A DNA stretch of 64,000 nucleotides from Klebsiella michiganensis. Its GTDB lineage: Bacteria; Pseudomonadota; Gammaproteobacteria; Enterobacterales; Enterobacteriaceae. The DNA lies in the NCBI GenBank assembly GCA_000963575.1, contig CP011077.1:3782001-3846000 (forward strand). Direction: 5' to 3'. The position numbers and the translations under genes were made by a program. Positions 57,829-64,000 of this stretch are shown piece by piece (positions within the stretch are counted from its first letter, which is position 1; every line of letters begins with the position of its first letter). Under the pieces are notes generated by a model that worked only from the letters and a program-made list of their open reading frames with translations, was not told where the DNA came from and made no database searches.

Positions 57829-58851
57829 CTAGCGCTGCATCTGCTCATCGTGCAGCCATTGGGCAACACGTTTTGAGAAGTAGGTCAGTACGCCGTCCGC
57901 TCCAGCACGCTTAAAGCACATCAAAGATTCCAGAATGGCCGGTTTTTCAGCCAGCCAGCCGTTCTGAATAGCAGCCATATGCATCGCATATTCACCGGAT
58001 ACCTGATAGGCAAAGGTCGGCACGCCAAAGGTGTCTTTCACGCGGCGCACAACATCGAGATAAGGCATCCCAGGTTTAACCATCACCATATCAGCCCCTT
58101 CCTGCAGATCCTGAGCCACTTCCTGCAGGGCTTCGTCGCTGTTAGCTGGATCCATCTGGTAAGTCTTCTTATTGCCGCCCTTCAGGTTACCGGAGGAGCC
58201 AATTGCATCCCGGAACGGGCCGTAGTAGCAGGAAGCATACTTTGCAGCATAGGACATGATCTGGGTATTCACGAAGCCATCCGCCTCTAACCGATCCCGG
58301 ATAGCGCCAATACGCCCATCCATCATATCGCTGGGCGCGACAATTTCGGCCCCGGCTTCAGCATGGGATAGTGCCTGGCGGACCAGAATTTCGCGGGTGA
58401 CGTCGTTGATCACATAGCCATCAGCGTCAATAACACCGTCCTGACCATGAGTGGTGTAGGGGTCCAGGGCAACATCAGTCAGCAATCCAAGCTCAGGCAC
58501 AGCATCTTTCAACGCACGTACCGCGCGCTGTACCAGCCCATTTGGGTTATAGGCTTCTTCCGCATGCAGCGATTTCCCGTCGCTTTCAATGACCGGGAAC
58601 AGAGAGAGCACCGGTACACCCAGTTTTGCCACCACCTCTGCTTCTTTCAGCAGTTGATCGATAGTCATCCGGTAAACACCCGGCATTGACGGTACTTCCT
58701 GCTGCTGGTTGTGGCCTTCCATGACAAACACAGGGTAAATAAGGTCGTTTACCGTCAGCTGGTACTCAGCCACAAGACGACGGCTGAAGTCATGACGGCG
58801 TACGCGGCGCATACGACGACCAGGAAACGTACCGGGAAATGCATAGCTCAT
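57829..58851 (-). CDS. hemB: Delta-aminolevulinic acid dehydratase, Mg-type (340 aa)
   Basis: Porphobilinogen synthase, joining two 5-aminolevulinates. The active-site lysines lie in IMSYAAKYASCYYGPFRD and DMVMVKPGMPYLD. The zinc-binding Cys triad of E. coli HemB (DTCFCEYTSHGHC) is replaced by DVALDPYTTHGQD, as in the Mg-dependent Pseudomonas enzyme, which the whole protein resembles (RRHDFSRRLVAEYQLTVNDL, MDPANSDEALQEVA). It starts inside the tatD stop (ATGA). E. coli K-12 has no hemB here, so this may be an additional isoenzyme or the only one. Confidence 0.95.
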   Translation of the reverse strand: MSYAFPGTFPGRRMRRVRRHDFSRRLVAEYQLTVNDLIYPVFVMEGHNQQQEVPSMPGVYRMTIDQLLKEAEVVAKLGVPVLSLFPVIESDGKSLHAEEAYNPNGLVQRAVRALKDAVPELGLLTDVALDPYTTHGQDGVIDADGYVINDVTREILVRQALSHAEAGAEIVAPSDMMDGRIGAIRDRLEADGFVNTQIMSYAAKYASCYYGPFRDAIGSSGNLKGGNKKTYQMDPANSDEALQEVAQDLQEGADMVMVKPGMPYLDVVRRVKDTFGVPTFAYQVSGEYAMHMAAIQNGWLAEKPAILESLMCFKRAGADGVLTYFSKRVAQWLHDEQMQR

Positions 58852-59648
58852 TTAACTTTCTCCTGATTAAAACCCAGTCGGAATAACCGACGAGCATTGT
58901 CATCTGTTATCTGCGCAAGCCAGGCCGGATCTTCGCCGCGCCATTCGGCAACCTTATTCAGGATATGGGGCAGATAACAGGGTTCGTTGCGGCGGGACGC
59001 AGGTTTTGGTTGTAGATCCCGGGGCAACAAATAGGGGGCATCGGTTTCCAGCAGCAGTTGCTGAGCGGGGATAACCGGAAGTAACTCTCTGAGGGCCAGG
59101 CCACGACGCTCATCGCAAACCCAGCCAGTAATGCCGATAAATAACCCTCGCAGCAGGCAATCCCGCGCTTCTGCCTCGGACCCGGTAAAACAGTGCAGCA
59201 CCACGCCGGGCAGTTGATCCAGCCAGGGATCAAGCAGCGTTAGAAAACGCTCATGTGCATCCCGGCAGTGCAAAAATACCGGCATCATCAGCTCTGCGGC
59301 CAGCGCCAGCTGAGCGGTGAAAGCGCGCTCCTGCTCCGCCGGTGTGGAAAAGTTACGGTTAAAGTCCAGACCGCATTCGCCGATAGCGACGACCTGAGGT
59401 GCCGCAGCTAAACGGCGGATGGCGTCCGCGGTTTCATCATTCCACTGGCTGGCATCATGGGGATGCACTCCGGCGGTGGACCAGCAGTTTTCATATTGCT
59501 GCGCCATGCGTAACGCTTGCTCACTTTCATGGAGGTTGGTGCCGGTCAACATCATGCCGCTCAGGCCAGCCTGCCATGCGCGCGCGACCACATCCTCGTG
59601 ATCTTTTGCGAATTGAGAACTGGTTAGATTCACGCCAATATCAAACAT
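58848..59648 (-). CDS. tatD: 3'-5' DNase/metal hydrolase TatD (266 aa)
   Basis: TIM-barrel nuclease cotranscribed with tatABC in E. coli, acting in DNA repair or quality control. GVNLTSSQF carries an altered first metal motif as in the E. coli protein; GECGLDFNRNFS, MPVFLHCRDAHERFL, VLHCFTGS and ETDAPYLLPRDL hold the remaining ligands. ATG 59648 is chosen, with GGAGGGAG ahead; an ATG-less extension to 59660 is spurious. Confidence 0.96.
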   Translation of the reverse strand: MFDIGVNLTSSQFAKDHEDVVARAWQAGLSGMMLTGTNLHESEQALRMAQQYENCWSTAGVHPHDASQWNDETADAIRRLAAAPQVVAIGECGLDFNRNFSTPAEQERAFTAQLALAAELMMPVFLHCRDAHERFLTLLDPWLDQLPGVVLHCFTGSEAEARDCLLRGLFIGITGWVCDERRGLALRELLPVIPAQQLLLETDAPYLLPRDLQPKPASRRNEPCYLPHILNKVAEWRGEDPAWLAQITDDNARRLFRLGFNQEKVK

Positions 59649-59665
59649 CTCTCCCTCCAAACGAC

Positions 59666-59688
59666 AACCGCCCCTGAGGGCGGTTATT
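59666..59688. terminator. Hairpin between tatC and tatD
   Basis: AACCGCC-CCTGA-GGGCGGTT in the 43-bp gap, without a clear U tract on the minus strand. It may attenuate tatD and hemB relative to tatABC. Confidence 0.45.
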
Positions 59689-59691
59689 TAA

Positions 59692-60474
59692 TTACTGCTC
59701 TTTTTCAGAGCGCGTCTCTTCAGATTCAGGCTCATCATCTTCATCGCCATTACGCCCTTTACCGACGTAGAAGCGGGAGAAGAATACGCCCACCTCAAAC
59801 AGGCAGTACATTGGCACCGCCAGAAGGGTTTGCGAGAAAACGTCCGGCGGCGTTAACAGCATGCCGACAACAAAGGCTCCGACCAGAATATAAGGGCGTT
59901 TCTGTTTCAGAGACTCCGGCGTCGTCACCCCCATCCAGCACAACAGGATAATGGCGACGGGCACTTCAAATGCCACGCCAAAGGCCATGAAGAGCGACAT
60001 GACGAAGTCGAGATATTTCGTAATATCCGTCGAGACAACCACCCCTATTGGCGCGGTTTTCGTCAGAAAGCCAAAGGCAAGCGGGAAGACGACAAAATAA
60101 GCAAAGGCGATACCGATATAAAACAGCAGCGTGCTGGAGAAGAGCAGCGGCATCACCATTTTACGTTCATGTTTGTACAATGCCGGGGCAACAAAAGCCC
60201 AGATCTGGTACAGAATGACCGGCGCGGCCAGGAACACCGAGACGTAAATGGTTAATTTTATCGGGGTAAAGAACGGTGAAGCGACATCGGTCGCAATCAT
60301 CGTTGATCCCAACGGCATGTGTTTGATCAGAGGCGCGGAAACCACCTGATAGATGTCATTGGCGAAATAGACCAGCGCCAGGAAAATCACCAGCACGGCG
60401 ATCATGCTGTTCAGCAGACGCTTACGCAGCTCGATCAGATGGCTAATGAGCGGTTGGGTATCTTCAACAGCCAT
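59692..60474 (-). CDS. tatC: Sec-independent translocase subunit TatC (260 aa)
   Basis: Core of the twin-arginine translocase; binds the RR signal peptide. Six membrane helices; conserved SHLIELRKRLLNSMIAVLVI at the N-terminus and PPDVFSQTLLAVPMYCLFEV in helix 5-6. The acidic C-terminal tail (EDDEPESEETRSEKEQ) is variable. It follows tatB by 2 bp. Confidence 0.97.
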   Translation of the reverse strand: MAVEDTQPLISHLIELRKRLLNSMIAVLVIFLALVYFANDIYQVVSAPLIKHMPLGSTMIATDVASPFFTPIKLTIYVSVFLAAPVILYQIWAFVAPALYKHERKMVMPLLFSSTLLFYIGIAFAYFVVFPLAFGFLTKTAPIGVVVSTDITKYLDFVMSLFMAFGVAFEVPVAIILLCWMGVTTPESLKQKRPYILVGAFVVGMLLTPPDVFSQTLLAVPMYCLFEVGVFFSRFYVGKGRNGDEDDEPESEETRSEKEQ

Positions 60475-60476
60475 GG

Positions 60477-61034
60477 TTACGATTTTTCACTTGGAGGTTG
60501 TGTTGGGGCCATAACCGGTGCAGCTTCGGGCAAAGACTTCACCTGAGGCTCGACAACAGGTTCGACGGCGTTCTCGACCGCCGCCGGCGTCGATGGCACT
60601 GCCTCTGAGGGCACGGCATCAGGCGCTGTCGCCTGATGCGCCGCGTTGGCTGGCGTTACGCCCTCATGGCTTTGCTGTTCATCCTTTACCAACGGATTAT
60701 GGATGGTATGCGCTTCGTCACTGTTCTTTTCAGCATCGTTCTGGGTATAGGAACGCTTCATCGACTCAGCGGCCTGGCGCAGTTCGTCCATTGACGCCTT
60801 AAGTTCGGGCGTCAAATTATCCATACTGGCTTTCTCGACCTTTTTCAGGCTGTCCTGCAGTTCCTGCAGTTTCAGTTCCTGGGCAAGCTCGTTCTGCACC
60901 GTGGTAGCAAGTGAACGCAGCGCGCGCACCCAGCCAACAACTGTTTTTACCGCCACCGGTAAGCGCTGTGGGCCCAGAACAATCAGGCCAATCACAAACA
61001 CCAGCAGCAGTTCGCCAAAACCAATGTCGAACAC
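60477..61034 (-). CDS. tatB: Sec-independent translocase subunit TatB (185 aa)
   Basis: Single N-terminal membrane helix (MFDIGFGELLLVFVIGLIVL), GPQRLPVA hinge, amphipathic helix with VRALRSLATTVQNEL, then a long variable tail rich in Pro, Ala and Glu. It is longer than E. coli TatB (171 aa), with the extra residues in the Pro/Ala/Val tail. Overlaps nothing; tatA lies 3 bp upstream. Confidence 0.96.
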   Translation of the reverse strand: MFDIGFGELLLVFVIGLIVLGPQRLPVAVKTVVGWVRALRSLATTVQNELAQELKLQELQDSLKKVEKASMDNLTPELKASMDELRQAAESMKRSYTQNDAEKNSDEAHTIHNPLVKDEQQSHEGVTPANAAHQATAPDAVPSEAVPSTPAAVENAVEPVVEPQVKSLPEAAPVMAPTQPPSEKS

Positions 61035-61037
61035 GGT

Positions 61038-61292
61038 TTATACCTGCTCTTTGTCGTTGCTTTTCGCTTCGTCTTTTTTCACGTCGCTCGGTTTTTCAGA
61101 GAGGGATTTCGCCGTGAAATCAGCATCCTTCTCACCATTTTCTTTCTCTTTGCTGTCGTCGTCACTCATGGCTTTCTTGAAGCCCTTAATGGACGCACCG
61201 AGATCTGACCCTAAAGAGCCTAGCTTCTTGGTGCCAAACAATAAAACAACGATAACAACAATGATTAGCAATTGTGGCCAACTGATGCCCAT
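61038..61292 (-). CDS. tatA: Sec-independent translocase subunit TatA (84 aa)
   Basis: Pore-forming Tat component. Membrane helix MGISWPQLLIIVVIVVLLFG, FGTKKL hinge, amphipathic helix SLGSDLGASIKGFKKAM, and a charged C-terminus. Five residues shorter than E. coli TatA. First gene of tatABCD, 77 bp after ubiB. Confidence 0.97.
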   Translation of the reverse strand: MGISWPQLLIIVVIVVLLFGTKKLGSLGSDLGASIKGFKKAMSDDDSKEKENGEKDADFTAKSLSEKPSDVKKDEAKSNDKEQV

Positions 61293-61369
61293 ACCTACTC
61301 CTGAATAAAGATGTTAAGGCAATGAGAACCGCTATTATACGGCAATCACCCGTTAATTCCGATTAAAGT

Positions 61370-63010
61370 TCAGGCAGAGCGTCGCCAGCCAATCAGCCAG
61401 ACAACGATCCCCCCCGCCATCAACCAGGCAGGCATAAAGTCCCACTCAGGTTTGTTGATCAGCAGCAGCGTGCCGCTCAGTATAAGCGTGGCACCAATGC
61501 CGAACAGGTAACGCGACTGTCCCTGCCGCACGTGATGAAGTTGCAGGTCGCGCTGAATTTTATCAACGCTAAGCTGTAATTGCTTGCCCTGGCGCAAACT
61601 GTTGTACACCAGTTCCGGCAATTCCGGCATTTTTTCCACCCAAAATGGCGCTTTCTCTTTAAAAGCTCGTACCAGAGCAGGAATACCAACCTGATCTTTG
61701 ATCCAACTTTCCAGGAAAGGTTTCGCCGTTTTCCACAGATCCAGCTGCGGATAAAGCTGCCTACCGACGCCTTCGACGTATAAAAGAGTCTTTTGCAGTA
61801 AAACCAACTGAGGCTGAACTTCCATGTTGAAACGACGCGCGGTATTGAACAGATTCAGCAGCACATGGCCGAAGGAGATCTCTGCCAGTGGCTTCTCAAA
61901 AATAGGTTCACAAACGGTACGAATCGCAAACTCAAACTCTTCTACATTCGTGTCCGGCGGCACCCAGCCGGAGTCCACATGCAGCTCGGCCACTTTGCGG
62001 TAGTCACGGTTAAAGAAGGCGATAAAGTTTTCTGCCAGATAGCGCTTATCGTCTTTGTTCAGTGAGCCAACGATGCCGCAGTCGATACCAATGTATTGCG
62101 GATCGTCCGGGTGCTCGTAGCTCACGAAAATGTTGCCCGGGTGCATGTCCGCATGGAAAAAGCTATCGCGAAAGACCTGCGTAAAGAAGACCTGCACGCC
62201 ACGCTCGGCAAGCAGCTTCATATTGGTGCCCTGGGCTTCGAGCGCAACAGTATCTGAGACGGGAACGCCGTAAATCCGCTCCATCACCATCATGTTCTCG
62301 CTGCAGTAGTCCGAATAGACTTCAGGCACATACAGCATCGGGCTATTTTCGAAGTTACGGCGCAGCTGGATGGCATTCGCCGCTTCGCGCAGGAGGTTTA
62401 GCTCATCGATCAGCGTTTTTTCGTACTCACGCACCACTTCCAGCGGGCGCAAACGTCGGCCATCCGGCAGCAAACGAGGCACCCAACGCGCCAGGCGATA
62501 GATGAGCTTCATATCAGCCTTAATCACCGGCAGAATGTCGGGCCGGATCACTTTAATCACGACCTCTTTGCCGCTCTCCTTCAAGCGTGCGGTATGCACC
62601 TGGGCAATAGACGCGGAAGCCAGAGGCTTGATGTCAAAATCGTCGAACCAGCTTTCAACGGGAATGCCTCCCATCGCCAACTCAATTTGTTTCTTCGCCA
62701 GCGCACCGTCAAAAGGGGCCACTCTGTCCTGCAGCATGGCCAGTTGGTCAGCAATGATCGGCGGGAACAGATCGCGACGGGTGGAAAGCATCTGACCAAA
62801 CTTGATCCAAACGGGCCCAAGCTCCTGCAGCGCAAGACGAAGACGCTCGCCCAGAGGCTTATCGCGATGACGATTAGGCATCCAGAACAGGCAACGCCGC
62901 CACAAACGTAGCGGCAGCGTAATGCGCATTTTGGGGATCAGCTCATCAAGGCCATAGCTCAGAAAGGTACGGACAATGAAATAAAGGCGGCGAATTTCTC
63001 CTGGCGTCAT
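61370..63010 (-). CDS. ubiB: Ubiquinone biosynthesis accessory protein UbiB (546 aa)
   Basis: ABC1/ADCK protein-kinase-like ATPase needed for ubiquinone synthesis. The KxGQ motif appears in VWIKFGQMLSTRRDLFP; the Ala-rich loop SIAQVHTARLKESGKEVVIK and HADMHPGNIFV and IDCGIVGSL catalytic blocks are present. Two C-terminal membrane helices (about 500-540). The start overlaps the ubiJ stop by 4 bp. Confidence 0.97.
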   Translation of the reverse strand: MTPGEIRRLYFIVRTFLSYGLDELIPKMRITLPLRLWRRCLFWMPNRHRDKPLGERLRLALQELGPVWIKFGQMLSTRRDLFPPIIADQLAMLQDRVAPFDGALAKKQIELAMGGIPVESWFDDFDIKPLASASIAQVHTARLKESGKEVVIKVIRPDILPVIKADMKLIYRLARWVPRLLPDGRRLRPLEVVREYEKTLIDELNLLREAANAIQLRRNFENSPMLYVPEVYSDYCSENMMVMERIYGVPVSDTVALEAQGTNMKLLAERGVQVFFTQVFRDSFFHADMHPGNIFVSYEHPDDPQYIGIDCGIVGSLNKDDKRYLAENFIAFFNRDYRKVAELHVDSGWVPPDTNVEEFEFAIRTVCEPIFEKPLAEISFGHVLLNLFNTARRFNMEVQPQLVLLQKTLLYVEGVGRQLYPQLDLWKTAKPFLESWIKDQVGIPALVRAFKEKAPFWVEKMPELPELVYNSLRQGKQLQLSVDKIQRDLQLHHVRQGQSRYLFGIGATLILSGTLLLINKPEWDFMPAWLMAGGIVVWLIGWRRSA

Positions 63011-63612
63011 TTACCCTCCAGCTTATCCAGCCGTTTGCTGAGTGCGTCCACCGAGCGTGCCAGCGCTTCGGTTTCCTCTGCGAACCAGGCAACTTCCAGC
63101 GAGCCAGGCGCAACGCGCCACTCTTCAGTGAGCGCTTCCCCCAGGTACTGCTGATTGCGTATAAATCCTTTTTTCAGCAGCTTGCCGCCATGGCGTGCAA
63201 ACTTACTGATGCCTTCAGAGGCAATATCGCCTATATACGGGGCCAGCAGCTCCGCAGGGTCAAACTCCGCGAGATCCATCAGCGATGCCAGATTTTGTAC
63301 AACCTGAATGTCACCAGTAACGTCAAGTTCACCGCTGCGAATCAGAGCGGTAAGTTGCTGGCGATCCCGCAGTTTCGGCAGCACGCCGATATGGGTTGAG
63401 ACGCTACAGTCCGCCTCACCTTCCCACTGGCTCAGTACATCCAGCTGTTGTTCACTGAACACCAGCACCACAGGCGCTGAGAATTCTTTCAGGCTAACGC
63501 GCAGCGTCTTGCCTTGCAGACGTTGACGCGCAGATTTCAGGCTACGATCGCGCCAGAGGAAGGTGTTCAGTACCCCTTCGATTCCAGCAGTCATAAGCGA
63601 CATAAATGGCAT
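63007..63612 (-). CDS. ubiJ: Ubiquinone biosynthesis accessory factor UbiJ (201 aa)
   Basis: SCP2-domain lipid-binding protein that organises the soluble Ubi complex. ATG 63612 (MPFMSLMTAGIEGVLNTFLW) matches E. coli; the frame upstream is spurious. RDRQQLTALIRSGELDVTGD is the conserved core, and the C-terminus is a coiled coil (EETEALARSVDALSKRLDKL). In E. coli the 3' part of this gene also yields the small RNA EsrE; I cannot confirm that here. Confidence 0.94.
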   Translation of the reverse strand: MPFMSLMTAGIEGVLNTFLWRDRSLKSARQRLQGKTLRVSLKEFSAPVVLVFSEQQLDVLSQWEGEADCSVSTHIGVLPKLRDRQQLTALIRSGELDVTGDIQVVQNLASLMDLAEFDPAELLAPYIGDIASEGISKFARHGGKLLKKGFIRNQQYLGEALTEEWRVAPGSLEVAWFAEETEALARSVDALSKRLDKLEGK

Positions 63613-63625
63613 CGCTGCTCCCTGA

Positions 63626-64000
63626 TTAGAATTTATAGCCACGGTGCAGGGCGACAATCCCACCGGTCATATTGTAATAGGTGGTGTTTTCGAACCCAGC
63701 CTCTTCCATCATGCCTTTCAGCGTTTCCTGGTCCGGATGCATGCGAATGGATTCTGCCAGGTAGCGATAGCTTTCGCCATCCTGCGCCACCATCTCCCCA
63801 ATACGCGGCAGAATGTGGAAGGAATAAGCGTCGTAGGCTTTGTTCAGCGGCTCGAAAGCCGGTTTGGAGAACTCAAGCACCAGCAGGCGGCCACCCGGTT
63901 TGAGAACGCGGAACATAGAGCGCAGCGCAGCGTCTTTATCCGTGACGTTACGCAGGCCAAAGGAGATAGTGATGCAGTCGAAGGTGTTGTCCGGGAATGG
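63626..64000 (-). CDS. ubiE: Ubiquinone/menaquinone C-methyltransferase UbiE, 5' end beyond window
   Basis: Methylates demethylmenaquinone and the benzoquinol ring in ubiquinone synthesis. The visible C-terminal 124 residues include FDCITISFGLRNVTDKDAAL, FRVLKPGGRLLVLEFSKPAF and the ending YYNMTGGIVALHRGYKF, a clear UbiE match. The start lies to the right of base 64000. ubiJ follows 13 bp downstream. Confidence 0.96.
   Translation of the reverse strand, partial: PFPDNTFDCITISFGLRNVTDKDAALRSMFRVLKPGGRLLVLEFSKPAFEPLNKAYDAYSFHILPRIGEMVAQDGESYRYLAESIRMHPDQETLKGMMEEAGFENTTYYNMTGGIVALHRGYKF

Overview
The window is chromosomal DNA from a member of the Enterobacteriaceae. From yfhL to ubiE nearly every protein aligns by eye along its full length with its E. 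coli counterpart, but with steady divergence. The gene blocks are enterobacterial, and the rrn operon, a FadR site and paired FNR sites are nearly canonical. I cannot name the genus. Two features are unlike E. coli K-12: a Pseudomonas-type, zinc-ligand-free hemB sits between rfaH and tatD, and yfiM is absent between pssA and kgtP.

Positions 1-16102, read right to left on the minus strand, hold a contractile phage-tail locus. A LexA/CI-like S24 repressor is followed by a promoter region with an ERIC element, a small unknown gene, holin, SAR endolysin, nested Rz/Rz1 spanins, a foldase-independent type lipase, a neck/completion protein, sheath, tube, tail assembly chaperone with a -1 frameshift product, tape measure, baseplate genes, the constant N-terminus of a tail fibre, and a Gin/Hin-family DNA invertase. 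No terminase, portal, capsid, integrase or replication gene is seen, so the locus looks like an R-type tailocin (phage-tail bacteriocin) with a switchable fibre, inserted next to yfhL. The segment between two Gin/Hin-type crossover sites (572-597 and 2367-2392) is unreadable poly-C sequence that I regard as a sequencing or assembly artefact at the invertible segment; a second such patch lies in the spike gene. Hub and spike genes carry apparent frameshifts. The lipase is flanked by two related multi-hairpin elements in inverted orientation, each bracketed by a duplicated hairpin.

Positions 16365-41300 are the conserved block yfhL / acpS-pdxJ-recO-era-rnc-lepB-lepA / rseC-rseB-rseA-rpoE / nadB / trmN6 / srmB / yfiE-eamB / grcA / ung / trmG / trxC-tapT-patZ / pssA / kgtP. 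It covers fatty-acid and pyridoxal cofactor synthesis, ribosome biogenesis and RNA processing, protein export, envelope stress, NAD synthesis, base-excision repair, redox and phospholipid synthesis.

Positions 41450-47180 are one rRNA operon on the minus strand: P1/P2 promoters, 16S, tRNA-Ile(GAT), tRNA-Ala(TGC), 23S, 5S and terminators T1/T2. In E. coli kgtP borders rrnG and hemG borders rrnA; here they flank one operon. This is the junction expected from an rrnA x rrnG inversion around oriC, or from a misjoin at an rrn repeat.

Positions 47216-64000 are hemG, trkH, yigZ, pepQ, fadBA (FadR-controlled beta-oxidation), fre, ubiD, rfaH, hemB, tatD, tatCBA (Tat export) and ubiB-ubiJ-ubiE (ubiquinone synthesis). 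ubiE runs off the right end and the invertase runs off the left end.
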